Of a DNA stretch of 64,000 nucleotides, positions 53,666 to 62,272 are shown in pieces. A model generated the notes under the pieces. The model was not told the DNA's origin and ran no database searches. It saw nothing but the letters and a program-made list of their open reading frames with translations. The number at the start of each line of letters is the position of its first letter. Position 1 is the first letter of the stretch. The stretch is from assembly GCF_025971925.1 (NCBI RefSeq), contig NZ_JAPDHV010000002.1:1-64000 (forward strand), written 5' to 3'. The position numbers and the translations under genes are program-made. This stretch comes from Chryseobacterium oryctis. GTDB lineage: Bacteria; Bacteroidota; Bacteroidia; Flavobacteriales; Weeksellaceae.

Positions 53666-56600
53666 TTACTCATTTCCAAGTATAGATTTTAATAAATAAT
53701 TTACCTCATCTACATTTCCAACTTTATCCTTTCTCATCATAAGGTGATTTCCATCTTTATTTATTTTTTCCTTAAGCTGAGCTTGTTTTGGATTTTGGGT
53801 TAAGTAATTAATTATATGCTTAAACTTATCCGTTTGATAAAACTTATCCTGTGGATTACTTGGAAAATACCCTAAAAAGATACCGTTCTTCATCACTATT
53901 TTTTCAAAACCAATATCAGCCGCAAGCCATTTCAGTGCTACACTTTTCAGTAAATTAATTGCTTCTTTAGGCAAAGCTCCAAAACGGTCTATTAACTCGG
54001 ATTCAAATTTTTGCAAATCTTTCTCATTGTCAATCTCTGCAATCTTTTGATAAAGCAATAATCTTTCTTCTGTATTTGAAATATAAGAATCTGGAAGCAT
54101 CAATTCTAAATCTGTATCAATATTAACATCTTTCACAGACTTGAAAAGTTTTTGTCTGTCTTCTTCATTTTCAAACAAACTTTCAAAATCCTGGTCACCT
54201 TTTAATTCTTCTAATGCTTCCTGCATCAATTTTTGGTAAGTTTCAAAACCCATTTCATTAATAAATCCGCTTTGCTCTGCTCCTAATAAATCTCCGGCAC
54301 CGCGAATTTCTAAATCTTTCATTGCAATTTGAAAACCACTTCCCAAATCTGAAAACTGTTCAATTGCTTCAAGTCGTTTTCTTGCATCAGTGGTCATCAT
54401 ATCATAAGGAGGAGTTATCAAATAACAAAATGCTTTTCTATTACTTCTACCTACTCTACCTCTCATCTGGTGAAGATCCGCCATTCCAAAACGATTCGCA
54501 TCATTAATGAAAATTGTATTGGCATTGGGTACATCTACTCCACTTTCTACGATAGTTGTGGAAACCAAAACATCATATTTGCCCTCCATGAAATCCAGCA
54601 CATTTTTTTCCAGTTGCTTTCCTTCCATTTGTCCGTGTCCGGTAATTACTCTTGCATCTGGAACCAGTCTTTGAATCAAACCAGCAATATCTTTGAGGTT
54701 TTCAATTCTGTTATTAATAAAATAAACCTGTCCATCTCGTTGAAGCTCGTAAGAAACCGCATCCCGAATAATTTCTTCATTGAACCCAACCAATTGCGTT
54801 TCCACAGGCTGCCTGTTTGGTGGAGGTGTTTTAATAACAGACAAATCTCTTGCTGCCATCAAAGAAAACTGCAATGTTCTAGGAATTGGAGTAGCCGTTA
54901 ACGTAAGAGTGTCTACATTACTTTTTAAAGTTTTAAGTTTATCCTTTACAGAAACTCCAAACTTATGTTCCTCATCAATGATTAACAATCCCAAATCTTT
55001 AAACTTTACTGAACTTCCAGCCAACTGATGCGTTCCTATTATAATATCTACTTTTCCGTTCTTAAGTTCTTCTAATGTCTCTGATTTTTGTTTTGCTGTT
55101 CTAAATCGGTTGACATAAGAAACATTTACCGGAAAATCCTTTAATCTTTCTTTAAAACTTCGATAATGTTGAAAAGCCAAAATTGTTGTCGGAACCAAAA
55201 CAGCAACCTGTTTTCCATCTGTTGCCGCCTTAAATGCAGCACGAATAGCCACTTCAGTCTTGCCAAAACCTACGTCACCACATACCAACCTATCCATTAC
55301 AGTATCAGCTTCCATATCTTTTTTCACATCAATGGTTGCTTTTTCTTGATCTGGGGTATCCTCATAAATAAAACTTGCCTCTAATTCGTTTTGTAAATAA
55401 GAATCTGGAGTGAAAGCAAAACCTTTAGCCGTTTTTCGTTGTGCATATAATTTAATAAGATCAAATGCAATTTGTTTTACTTTAGCTTTTGTTTTTTGTT
55501 TCAAGGACTTCCAGGCCGGAGAGCCTAATTTACTTAAAACAATTTCTCTCCCTTCAGGCCCATTATATTTAGATATTTTATGAAGAGAGTGAATACTTAC
55601 ATATAATAAGTCTCCATTCTTATAAGTCAGTTTAAAGCATTCCTGAATTTTACCATCATTATTCACTTTTACCAACCCCATGAATTTTCCAATTCCGTGA
55701 TCTATATGAGCAATATAATCTCCTATTTTTAAAGACATTAAATCTTTTAAAGTAAGCTGTTCAGACTTTGCAAAAGTATTTTTAGCCTGAAATCTCTGAT
55801 AACGGTCAAATATCTGATGATCTGTATACACCAATACTTTGTGATGATTATCTATAAAACCTTCATGAAGCTCAGATTTGAAACTTTTAAAAGGAACCTC
55901 ATGTTCCAATTCTTCAAAAATAGATTCTAATCTTTCTTTTTGTTTTTCTGTAGAGAAGGAAATCCAGGTATCAAAACCATTTTTTTGTTTTTCTTCCAAA
56001 TCTTCAATCAGCAACTCAAAATTTTTATGAAAAGATGGTTGAGATGTTTGCTCAAGCTTAAGCTCAGCAAGCTCTTTAATTCCCTCAATAGGAGCACTTC
56101 CAAAATCTATTGTCTTAAATTTTTTATAATCAAATAAAAACTCCTGATCTGATATAAATAACTCTTGTGGTGTTCTGTGTGCAATATCTTTACTTAAAGT
56201 TTCATATTTCCCTAATGATTTTTCGTAGAATGTTTTGATTTTCTGCATTCCTACGATTCCGTTCTTAGTTATTACAAAACTTCCTTTATCAAGCAACTGC
56301 AACAATGAAACCCTCGTTCCCGTTACAGAAAAATTCATATTAGAAACCAACTGAAAATCATTCACCTTATCTACAGAAAGCTGTGTTTCTATATCAAAAG
56401 TTTTTATATTTTCAACTTCATTCCCAAAAAAAGTAATACGATAAGGTTTCTCGTTAGAAAAAGAAAAAACATCTACAATACCTCCTCTTACAGAAAATTC
56501 GCCAGGTTCAGAAACAAAATCTACTTGCTGGAAATTATAATGATTCAATAACTCATCAACAAAATCAAAATCAAGCTGGTCTCCAACTTTTATATGATGA

Positions 56601-57034
56601 GAAATTGCTTTAAAATCTTCTTTCTTTAGCACCTTTTCAGATAGTGCTCCTGCATAACCTACAATTACTTTGGGTGATTTTTCAGATGTAATTTTATTTA
56701 TCACCTCAGTTCTCAACACCAAATTGGCATTTTGCGTTTTTTCAACCTGATAAGGCTCAAGATGAGTTGCCGGAAAGTAAAGAACCTTATCTTTTCCCAA
56801 CAAATCTTCCATTTCTGTATTGACATACAATGCATCTTCTTTATCATCTACTAAATACAGAACCGTTTTCTTTTGGGTAAGAAACAATTCGGCCACGAAA
56901 ATAGAAACTGAAGATCCTGCACTCCCCTTTACAAAAATGTGGTCATTATTTTCTAGCTGAGTAAAAATTTCTTTTCCAAATTCAAGTTGTAAAAGCTCCG
57001 GAAGAAATTTTTCTTTAATGGTTTTCAATTGCAT
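53666..57034 (-). CDS. mfd: Transcription-repair coupling factor
   Basis: DNA translocase that removes RNA polymerase stalled at lesions and recruits UvrA. From ATG 57034 it is 1122 residues. The order is a UvrB-like N-terminal part (FVKGSAGSSVSIFVAELFLT, LYFPATHLEPYQVEKTQN, FVSEPGEFSVRGGIVDVFSF), the RNAP-interacting domain (LKIGDYIAHIDHGIGKFMGL), a RecG-like helicase (Walker A GDVGFGKTEVA near residue 585, DEEH near 683, TLTATPIPRTLQ, ESGVDVPNANT, QMRGRVGRS) and the TRCF C-terminal domain. The frame is open to 57097, but the extra residues precede the predicted transcript start. Monocistronic. Confidence 0.97.
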   Translation of the reverse strand: MQLKTIKEKFLPELLQLEFGKEIFTQLENNDHIFVKGSAGSSVSIFVAELFLTQKKTVLYLVDDKEDALYVNTEMEDLLGKDKVLYFPATHLEPYQVEKTQNANLVLRTEVINKITSEKSPKVIVGYAGALSEKVLKKEDFKAISHHIKVGDQLDFDFVDELLNHYNFQQVDFVSEPGEFSVRGGIVDVFSFSNEKPYRITFFGNEVENIKTFDIETQLSVDKVNDFQLVSNMNFSVTGTRVSLLQLLDKGSFVITKNGIVGMQKIKTFYEKSLGKYETLSKDIAHRTPQELFISDQEFLFDYKKFKTIDFGSAPIEGIKELAELKLEQTSQPSFHKNFELLIEDLEEKQKNGFDTWISFSTEKQKERLESIFEELEHEVPFKSFKSELHEGFIDNHHKVLVYTDHQIFDRYQRFQAKNTFAKSEQLTLKDLMSLKIGDYIAHIDHGIGKFMGLVKVNNDGKIQECFKLTYKNGDLLYVSIHSLHKISKYNGPEGREIVLSKLGSPAWKSLKQKTKAKVKQIAFDLIKLYAQRKTAKGFAFTPDSYLQNELEASFIYEDTPDQEKATIDVKKDMEADTVMDRLVCGDVGFGKTEVAIRAAFKAATDGKQVAVLVPTTILAFQHYRSFKERLKDFPVNVSYVNRFRTAKQKSETLEELKNGKVDIIIGTHQLAGSSVKFKDLGLLIIDEEHKFGVSVKDKLKTLKSNVDTLTLTATPIPRTLQFSLMAARDLSVIKTPPPNRQPVETQLVGFNEEIIRDAVSYELQRDGQVYFINNRIENLKDIAGLIQRLVPDARVITGHGQMEGKQLEKNVLDFMEGKYDVLVSTTIVESGVDVPNANTIFINDANRFGMADLHQMRGRVGRSNRKAFCYLITPPYDMMTTDARKRLEAIEQFSDLGSGFQIAMKDLEIRGAGDLLGAEQSGFINEMGFETYQKLMQEALEELKGDQDFESLFENEEDRQKLFKSVKDVNIDTDLELMLPDSYISNTEERLLLYQKIAEIDNEKDLQKFESELIDRFGALPKEAINLLKSVALKWLAADIGFEKIVMKNGIFLGYFPSNPQDKFYQTDKFKHIINYLTQNPKQAQLKEKINKDGNHLMMRKDKVGNVDEVNYLLKSILGNE

Positions 57035-57099
57035 AAATAGTGTTGGTATAAATGGCAAAAGCGATTTCAGAAAGTTTCCGAAACCGTTTTTTGACAATG

Positions 57100-57107
57100 C
57101 AAAGATA
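57100..57107 (-). promoter_or_regulatory. -7 element of mfd
   Basis: The minus strand reads TATCTTTG, an exact TAnnTTTG. It predicts a start near 57093 and a leader of about 60 bases before ATG 57034, and so rules out the upstream in-frame ATG at 57097 as the main start. Confidence 0.6.
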
Positions 57108-57271
57108 AAAAACTTAAATTATTTTAAATTATATCCCCTGAGTATGAAAAATATTTTGTACTTTCGTCAAACCAAATCACAAGATATTGAGATAAACACC
57201 ATCTCAAATCTATAATTTACCAAATAAACTTTGTGAAATTATACAGTAGTTTAATTTAAAATTCAATCAAG

Positions 57272-57299
57272 ACTCTGGAAAATTCCAGAGTTTTTTTTT
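57272..57299 (+). terminator. Orphan terminator in the mfd-lipoprotein gap
   Basis: ACTCTGGAA (57272-57280) pairs with TTCCAGAGT (57283-57291), then T9. It is directional for the plus strand, but no clear gene on that strand ends before it. The 437-base gap 57035-57471 otherwise holds the mfd promoter and a 23-codon ORF (57144-57215) of doubtful value. Confidence 0.85.
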
Positions 57300-57471
57300 G
57301 ATTTAAACAATCTCGCCCCAAACAACCACAACAGCAACAAAAGCACACAAAATCATGACAAATCATAATTTTTTACAATTTATTCTAATTATTAGTTAAA
57401 AAATATCCTTTATAATTTAATGGCATATAGTTTGAAAATTAAAATTCAACTCTAAATGAAATTTAAATATT

Positions 57472-57867
57472 ATGAAAAAAGCTATTAAAATTTTAGGACT
57501 ATTTGCGTTAGTTCTTTTCACGGTGACATCATTTTTATCATGTAGTAATGATGACGATCCTACGGACAACGATTTTTTTGCAGGAACATATAAAGGAAGT
57601 ATTTCCTATAATGATGGAGGCTCAACTAATATAAGCACAGATGCAGGAAGTGTTTTTGTAACTAAAATTGCAAGCGGAACAAAATATAACTTTGCGTTCT
57701 CAAACAGCATTCCTGACCTCAACGGAATTCAGTTTGAAAAACAAGGAGACCATACTTTGGTCATGGTTGGCTCTACCGGAACATCTTATATAAAAATTGA
57801 TAATAATGTTTTAAAAATTTTATATATGAAAGATGGCAAAACATGGACCGCCAACTGCACACGTTAA
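57472..57867 (+). CDS. Small lipoprotein of unknown function
   Basis: A 131-residue predicted lipoprotein. Residues 1-24 are a signal peptide (IKILGLFALVLFTVTSFLSC) with the lipobox FLSC, and SNDDDPTDND follows, the acidic tail that in Bacteroidota directs lipoproteins to the cell surface. The mature part reads as a small beta-sandwich or barrel (GTYKGSISYNDGGSTNIS, HTLVMVGSTGTSYIKIDNNV), similar in style to lipocalin-like lipoproteins. No catalytic residues are apparent. It has its own terminator 24 bases after the stop. Confidence 0.8.
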   Translation: MKKAIKILGLFALVLFTVTSFLSCSNDDDPTDNDFFAGTYKGSISYNDGGSTNISTDAGSVFVTKIASGTKYNFAFSNSIPDLNGIQFEKQGDHTLVMVGSTGTSYIKIDNNVLKILYMKDGKTWTANCTR

Positions 57868-57890
57868 ATCAACTATTCATATACTATGTA

Positions 57891-57931
57891 AAAGTCTGCT
57901 TTTTTCTTCGGAGAAAAGCAGACTTTGTTTT
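57891..57931 (+). terminator. Terminator after the small lipoprotein gene
   Basis: AAAGTCTGCTTTT (57891-57903) pairs with AAAAGCAGACTTT (57914-57926), followed by GTTTT. Confidence 0.9.
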
Positions 57932-57998
57932 AAGATAAGCTTATAATCAGTTTAATCTTTTTTTAATCTGTAATAAACTTTAGTTAAGTTTCTAAGAA

Positions 57999-58031
57999 TT
58001 GAATTTCCAGCTCGCTTTTTGTATAACTTTG
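57999..58031 (+). promoter_or_regulatory. Promoter with TTG and TAnnTTTG
   Basis: TTG (57999-58001), 22 bases, then TAACTTTG (58024-58031). It lies 28 bases before ATG 58060. Confidence 0.6.
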
Positions 58032-58059
58032 AGCAAGAAAACAAAACAAATTAATTGTT

Positions 58060-58338
58060 ATGAAAAAATTTTTGACAGCAATGTCTTTAGCTCTAGGACT
58101 AGGACTTGCAACAGCTCAGCAAACAGCTCCAGCAACCTCTACAAATACTCATCCGGTTGCAAAAACTACTAAAACAGTAAAAACAACCACCGTAGAAACT
58201 AAAGTTGCAAAACCAGCAACCGTAACTTCCACGGAAGTAAAAATGAAAAAAGACGGGACTCCCGATAAAAGATATAAGCAAAATAAAAAACTAAAAAAAG
58301 ACGGAACGCCAGATAAAAGGTATAAAGAAAACAAATAA
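58060..58338 (+). CDS. Small exported basic protein with a repeated KKDGTPDKRYK motif
   Basis: A 92-residue protein. Residues 1-19 are a signal peptide (FLTAMSLALGLGLATAQ). A Thr/Lys/Val/Ala-rich stretch follows, then two copies of KKDGTPDKRYK at about residues 65-75 and 81-91, separated by QNKKL. The mature protein is highly basic and probably unstructured. I do not know a function; the repeat could bind something acidic, such as LPS, nucleic acid or a Ca-type ligand. It is a single-gene unit with a good promoter and terminator, which suggests solid expression. Confidence 0.75.
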   Translation: MKKFLTAMSLALGLGLATAQQTAPATSTNTHPVAKTTKTVKTTTVETKVAKPATVTSTEVKMKKDGTPDKRYKQNKKLKKDGTPDKRYKENK

Positions 58339-58380
58339 ACTCAACATATAGTTGTTATTTTCATAATCAAATTTCAAAGA

Positions 58381-58410
58381 ACCGATGACTACTCATTCAT
58401 CGGTTTTTTT
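58381..58410 (+). terminator. Terminator after the basic exported protein gene
   Basis: ACCGATGA (58381-58388) pairs with TCATCGGT (58397-58404), followed by T6. Confidence 0.9.
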
Positions 58411-58456
58411 ATTATTTATTCCTTAAAAAAGATATTATATATTCTTTAGTTATTTA

Positions 58457-58464
58457 TAAATTTG
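58457..58464 (+). promoter_or_regulatory. -7 element 4 bases before a start codon, leaderless arrangement
   Basis: TAAATTTG, an exact TAnnTTTG, ends 4 bases before ATG 58469. With the usual distance to the start point, the mRNA would begin at or next to the ATG. Confidence 0.6.
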
Positions 58465-58468
58465 ACCC

Positions 58469-59968
58469 ATGTTAAACTTTCTAAAGAAAAACGTGGCATT
58501 AGCTTGGGCAAAAAAACATGTTCAGAAAACTGAAACATTCAAAAAAAATGCACCTCAAGCTCAACAAGATTTACTCTTATCACTTACAAATACAGCTAAA
58601 AAAACTCTTTTTGGAAGAGAACATGATTTTGAAAACATACATTCTATTAAAGATTTCCAGGAAAGAGTGAAAGTTTCTGATTACGAAGACCTTAAACCTT
58701 ATATAGAAAGGGTAAAAAAAGGACAAGCCAATATTCTCTGGCCGGAAACTCCGGAATATTTTGCCAAAACATCAGGAACAACTTCCGGTTCTAAGTATAT
58801 TCCGATTTCAAAAGAAGGAATGCCTTTCCAGGTTGCAGGTGCTCAAAGTGCTTTATTTCATTATATTGCCAAAAAAGGTAACGCAGATTTCGTAAACGGA
58901 AAAATGATTTTCTTACAGGGAAGTCCCGAATTAGAAGAAGTTTATGGAATAAAAACCGGTCGCCTTTCAGGAATTGTAGCACATCATATTCCTAATTATC
59001 TTCAAAAAAACCGTTTACCAAGCTGGGAAACCAATATTATAGAAGATTGGGAAACCAAAGTGGACAAAATCGTAGAAGAAACTGAGAAAGAAAACATGAC
59101 TCTAATTTCAGGGATTCCGCCTTGGTTAATTATGTATTTTGAAAAATTAATTGAAAGAAACGGTAAAAAAATAAAGCAACTCTTTCCCAACCTTCAACTT
59201 ATTGTTACAGGAGGTGTAAATTACGAACCTTATCGTGAAAAAATGGAAGATTTATTGGGAGGAAAAGTGGACATCATTCAAACATTTCCTGCTTCCGAAG
59301 GTTTCTTTGCATTTCAGGACGATTATACAAAGGAAGGCTTATTACTTTTAACCAATCATGGGATTTTCTACGAATTTATTCCGCTTGAAGAATATGGAAA
59401 ACCAGATGCTAAAAGATTAACTTTAAAAGAAGTCGAACTCAATAAAGATTATGCTCTGATTTTAACAACCAATTCTGGCTTATGGGCATATTCAATTGGT
59501 GATGTTGTAAGATTTATAGATAAATATCCGCACAGAATTTTGGTAAGCGGAAGAACAAAACACTTTACCTCAGCTTTTGGAGAACACGTAATTGCCTTTG
59601 AAGTGGAAGAAGCAATGAAAGCAACTTTAGAAAAATTTCCTGCCCAAATTACCGAATTCCATCTTGCTCCACAAGTAAACCCAAACGAAGGATTGCCTTA
59701 TCATGAATGGTTTATAGAGTTTGAAAAAGAGCCTGAAAATTTAGATTTATTTAAAAAAGAACTCGATAATCAACTGAGAAATCGAAATACTTACTATGAT
59801 GATTTGATATCCGGAAACATTTTGCAACAGCTTCATATATCAAAACTGAAGAAAAATGCGTTTCATGAATATGCAAAGTCTCAAGGAAAGTTGGGAGGAC
59901 AGAATAAAATACCAAGGCTTGCCAATGACAGAAAAATTGCAGATTTATTGGAAATATATAAAATTTAG
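58469..59968 (+). CDS. GH3 auxin-responsive promoter family protein
   Basis: A 499-residue protein of the GH3 branch of the adenylate-forming enzymes. In plants these join amino acids to acyl acids such as auxin or jasmonate; the substrate in bacteria is not established. The ATP site is YFAKTSGTTSGSKYIPISKE, then FLQGSPELEEVYGIKTGRLS, LQLIVTGGVNYEPYREKMED, the TFPASEGFFAFQDD segment and LILTTNSGLWAYSIGDVVRF, with RTKHFTSAFGEHVIAFEVEE as the hinge region. Length matches the bacterial family. Single gene with a -7 element immediately before the ATG. Confidence 0.92.
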   Translation: MLNFLKKNVALAWAKKHVQKTETFKKNAPQAQQDLLLSLTNTAKKTLFGREHDFENIHSIKDFQERVKVSDYEDLKPYIERVKKGQANILWPETPEYFAKTSGTTSGSKYIPISKEGMPFQVAGAQSALFHYIAKKGNADFVNGKMIFLQGSPELEEVYGIKTGRLSGIVAHHIPNYLQKNRLPSWETNIIEDWETKVDKIVEETEKENMTLISGIPPWLIMYFEKLIERNGKKIKQLFPNLQLIVTGGVNYEPYREKMEDLLGGKVDIIQTFPASEGFFAFQDDYTKEGLLLLTNHGIFYEFIPLEEYGKPDAKRLTLKEVELNKDYALILTTNSGLWAYSIGDVVRFIDKYPHRILVSGRTKHFTSAFGEHVIAFEVEEAMKATLEKFPAQITEFHLAPQVNPNEGLPYHEWFIEFEKEPENLDLFKKELDNQLRNRNTYYDDLISGNILQQLHISKLKKNAFHEYAKSQGKLGGQNKIPRLANDRKIADLLEIYKI

Positions 59969-60011
59969 GCATATTTTCTCTGAACCAAAAAGATATATTG
60001 GAAAAAAATTA

Positions 60012-60019
60012 TAAATTTG
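60012..60019 (+). promoter_or_regulatory. -7 element of a small lipoprotein gene
   Basis: TAAATTTG, an exact TAnnTTTG, 18 bases before ATG 60038. Confidence 0.5.
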
Positions 60020-60037
60020 AAAAACTAAAAAATAATA

Positions 60038-60400
60038 ATGAAAGCATCTGTACTTTTAAAATCATCTTTATTGACATCTTTATTTGTAATTTCATCTTGT
60101 GCTACTACAAAATACAGTGAAGATGTTGCAAAAAACGATTATTCTAATCTTCAAGCAGGTAGAATGTACACTGTAATGATGAAGGATGGTTCGAAAAATC
60201 AAAAAATGTTATTCCGTAATGTAGATGGTAACAACATTATAGGAACAGCTGGAAAAAAAGACAGTACAGAAGTAATCATTCCTAAATCTAATATTGCCGC
60301 GGTAAGAGATAATAAAAAAGCTGCAATTACAACAGGTGCTGCAGTAATTGGTGCCGCAGGTGTAGCTGCTATCGTTTTAAGCTCATCAAGAGCAGACTAA
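60038..60400 (+). CDS. Small lipoprotein with a C-terminal glycine/alanine-rich hydrophobic segment
   Basis: A 120-residue predicted lipoprotein. Residues 1-20 form a signal peptide with the lipobox ISSC. The mature part has LQAGRMYTVMMKDGSKNQKM and VIIPKSNIAAVRDNKKAAIT, a small beta-domain, and near the C-terminus the hydrophobic stretch TGAAVIGAAGVAAIVLS, which could be a membrane segment or an oligomerising helix. Function not known. The gene has a -7 element just before it and a hairpin behind it. Confidence 0.78.
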   Translation: MKASVLLKSSLLTSLFVISSCATTKYSEDVAKNDYSNLQAGRMYTVMMKDGSKNQKMLFRNVDGNNIIGTAGKKDSTEVIIPKSNIAAVRDNKKAAITTGAAVIGAAGVAAIVLSSSRAD

Positions 60401-60456
60401 AATAGATTTTATCTTTTAGATTCAATTTGATTTATCATTCAAAAACTACGATATAG

Positions 60457-60488
60457 ATAGCTCTAAATTAATATTTAGGGCTATTTTT
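60457..60488 (+). terminator. Hairpin overlapping the next promoter
   Basis: ATAGCTCTAAAT can pair with ATTTAGGGCTAT (one G-U pair), followed by T4. Its last bases and T-run are also the TATTTTTG -7 element of the MFS gene (60482-60489). Confidence 0.6.
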
Positions 60489-60489
60489 G
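60482..60489 (+). promoter_or_regulatory. -7 element 3 bases before a start codon, leaderless arrangement
   Basis: TATTTTTG, an exact TAnnTTTG, ends 3 bases before ATG 60493. A TTG in frame at 60487 is inside this element and so is not the start of the gene. Confidence 0.6.
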
Positions 60490-60492
60490 TGC

Positions 60493-61728
60493 ATGATTTC
60501 GTTCGCACCGTTAAAAACATTGCAAAATGTTGAATTCAGAAATCTTCTTACAGGAAGATTTTTTATTGTTTTAGCTTTCAGAATGCTTGCCACATTATTA
60601 GGATGGTGGGTTTATCAATTAACAAAAGACCCTTTTTCAATTGGTTTAATTGGTCTGTCAGAAGTAATTCCAGCGGTAAGTTGTGCTTTGTACGCAGGTC
60701 ATGTAATTGATATGAACGAGAAAAAGAAACTCCTTCTCATTTGTAACTATGCTTATATTTTTCTGATCGGATTATTACTAATTCCAGCTTTTTTCAATGT
60801 AGAAATGCATTTTAACGGTCATCAAATAACCTATTTTATATATGTAGTAATTTTCCTTACAGGTATTGCAAGAGCTTTTATTGGCCCTATTGTTCCTTCA
60901 ATGATTCCGAAAATAGTTAAAAAAGAAAACTTACCCAATGCCGTAACTTTAAATCAGGCAACTTTCTTAACCTCATCGGTTTGCGGACATGCTATTGGTG
61001 GATTTTTAATTGGTTTTTTTGGTGTAAAATGGACGTTAGTTGTCATTATTTCATTGATATTTTTAGCTTCTTTATTTTTCTTTCAATTAAATAAACAACA
61101 CTCTGAATACAAAAAAGAACAGGTAAAAGTTTTTGAAAGTATGCGTGAAGGAATATCATACATTTTTAAAACTAAAGAAATTTTAGGAGCACTCTGCCTT
61201 GATATGTTCGCTGTACTGTTTGGAGGAGCAGTTGCGATGATACCTGTCTATGCTACAGACATCTTGAAGGTTGGAGCCGAAGGCTTCGGCTTATTAAATG
61301 CAGCTTCAGACATTGGTTCAATGTGTATAATTATTCTTTTATCTATCATTCCTTTACGAAAAAATCAAGGAAAAATCTTACTCGCCGTCGTCACCGGATT
61401 TGGGCTTTGCATTATAGGATTCGGGTTATCGCATCTTTACTGGCTTTCTTTTATGTTTCTTGTATTAAGTGGAATGCTTGACGGAATTTCTGTAGTAATC
61501 AGAGGCACAATTGTACAACTTAAAACTCCGGATCACATCAGAGGAAGGGTTTTAAGTGTAAATTCCATTTTCATCATGTCCAGCAACGAAATGGGACAAT
61601 TTGAAAGCGGATTGATGGCAAAACTTTTAGGAGTTGTTCGTTCTGTTGTTTTCGGCGGAACAATGACAGTCTTAGTTGCCCTTCTTGTCGGAAGCACAAA
61701 TCCCAAATTGAGAAAAATGCAATATTAA
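60493..61728 (+). CDS. MFS transporter
   Basis: From ATG 60493 a 411-residue inner-membrane protein with about eleven or twelve hydrophobic segments. The N-terminus FRNLLTGRFFIVLAFRMLAT and the loop GLSEVIPAVSCALYAGHVID correspond to MFS_3/enterobactin-exporter-like proteins; RAFIGPIVPSMIPKIVKKEN and LPNAVTLNQATFLTS are typical of that group. A second half starts near residue 210 (MREGISYIFKTKEILGALCL). Substrate not known; EntS-type relatives export siderophores or drugs. Single gene, leaderless promoter arrangement. Confidence 0.9.
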   Translation: MISFAPLKTLQNVEFRNLLTGRFFIVLAFRMLATLLGWWVYQLTKDPFSIGLIGLSEVIPAVSCALYAGHVIDMNEKKKLLLICNYAYIFLIGLLLIPAFFNVEMHFNGHQITYFIYVVIFLTGIARAFIGPIVPSMIPKIVKKENLPNAVTLNQATFLTSSVCGHAIGGFLIGFFGVKWTLVVIISLIFLASLFFFQLNKQHSEYKKEQVKVFESMREGISYIFKTKEILGALCLDMFAVLFGGAVAMIPVYATDILKVGAEGFGLLNAASDIGSMCIIILLSIIPLRKNQGKILLAVVTGFGLCIIGFGLSHLYWLSFMFLVLSGMLDGISVVIRGTIVQLKTPDHIRGRVLSVNSIFIMSSNEMGQFESGLMAKLLGVVRSVVFGGTMTVLVALLVGSTNPKLRKMQY

Positions 61729-61790
61729 CGAAAATCAATCTATTTCATTAAATAAATAACAAAAACTTCGATTCACTTTTAATAATTTTC

Positions 61791-61798
61791 TATATTTG
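61791..61798 (+). promoter_or_regulatory. -7 element of a small exported protein gene
   Basis: TATATTTG, an exact TAnnTTTG, 19 bases before ATG 61818. Confidence 0.5.
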
Positions 61799-61817
61799 TA
61801 TATTAAAACTTCCCTTT

Positions 61818-62228
61818 ATGAAAAAATTTTTACTAACTGTATGCTTTGCATTAGGTGCTCTTACATACGCTCAATCGGCTTATGAGACAACACTAAATGA
61901 AAAAGCAAAAAAAATATCTACAGCCAAAACTATGGCTGATTATGACAAACTTTTCAAAGAATTTTCGGAACTTAAGAAAGCACAAGATCCATACAAATGG
62001 AAAGCATACTATTATTCCGGTCTTGTTCTATATAATAAAGCAGAACTTATCCTAAAAAGCACAAAAAGAACAGACGTAGAAAATGTAAATGCTCTTGCTG
62101 AAAAATATGTTTTAGGAAGTCTAGCAGCGCAACCTAACGACAAAGAGAACAATGATTTACTAAACTTAATTAAAGAACAAAGAACAAAGTTTGGAACTGA
62201 TAAAACTATGCAAACCAGCAAAAAATAG
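61818..62228 (+). CDS. Small exported helical protein
   Basis: A 136-residue protein with a signal peptide at residues 1-18 (KFLLTVCFALGALTYAQ). The mature part is helical and charged: LNEKAKKISTAKTMADYDKL, then WKAYYYSGLVLYNKAELILK and VNALAEKYVLGSLAAQPNDK. The A-x-Y-Y-x-G-L pattern and helix spacing recall one or two TPR-type units. Likely periplasmic. No catalytic motif. It lies 44 bases before the SprB-repeat protein, so the two might be transcribed together. Confidence 0.75.
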   Translation: MKKFLLTVCFALGALTYAQSAYETTLNEKAKKISTAKTMADYDKLFKEFSELKKAQDPYKWKAYYYSGLVLYNKAELILKSTKRTDVENVNALAEKYVLGSLAAQPNDKENNDLLNLIKEQRTKFGTDKTMQTSKK

Positions 62229-62272
62229 TTTTCAGGCATTAATCATTTCTGTTTAATTTTAAAATTCAGCTT

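Noticed and set aside
54322..54901. Plus-strand ORFs opposite mfd
   Set aside because: They are antisense readings of the conserved helicase region of mfd, without separate start signals.
57035..57097. Upstream start for mfd at 57097
   Set aside because: Twenty-one extra residues would begin before the predicted transcript start; family proteins begin near ATG 57034.
57018..57215. 65-codon plus-strand ORF in front of mfd
   Set aside because: Its first part is antisense to the mfd start and mfd promoter, and its composition is not protein-like. Only a shorter 23-codon ORF or an RNA remains possible.
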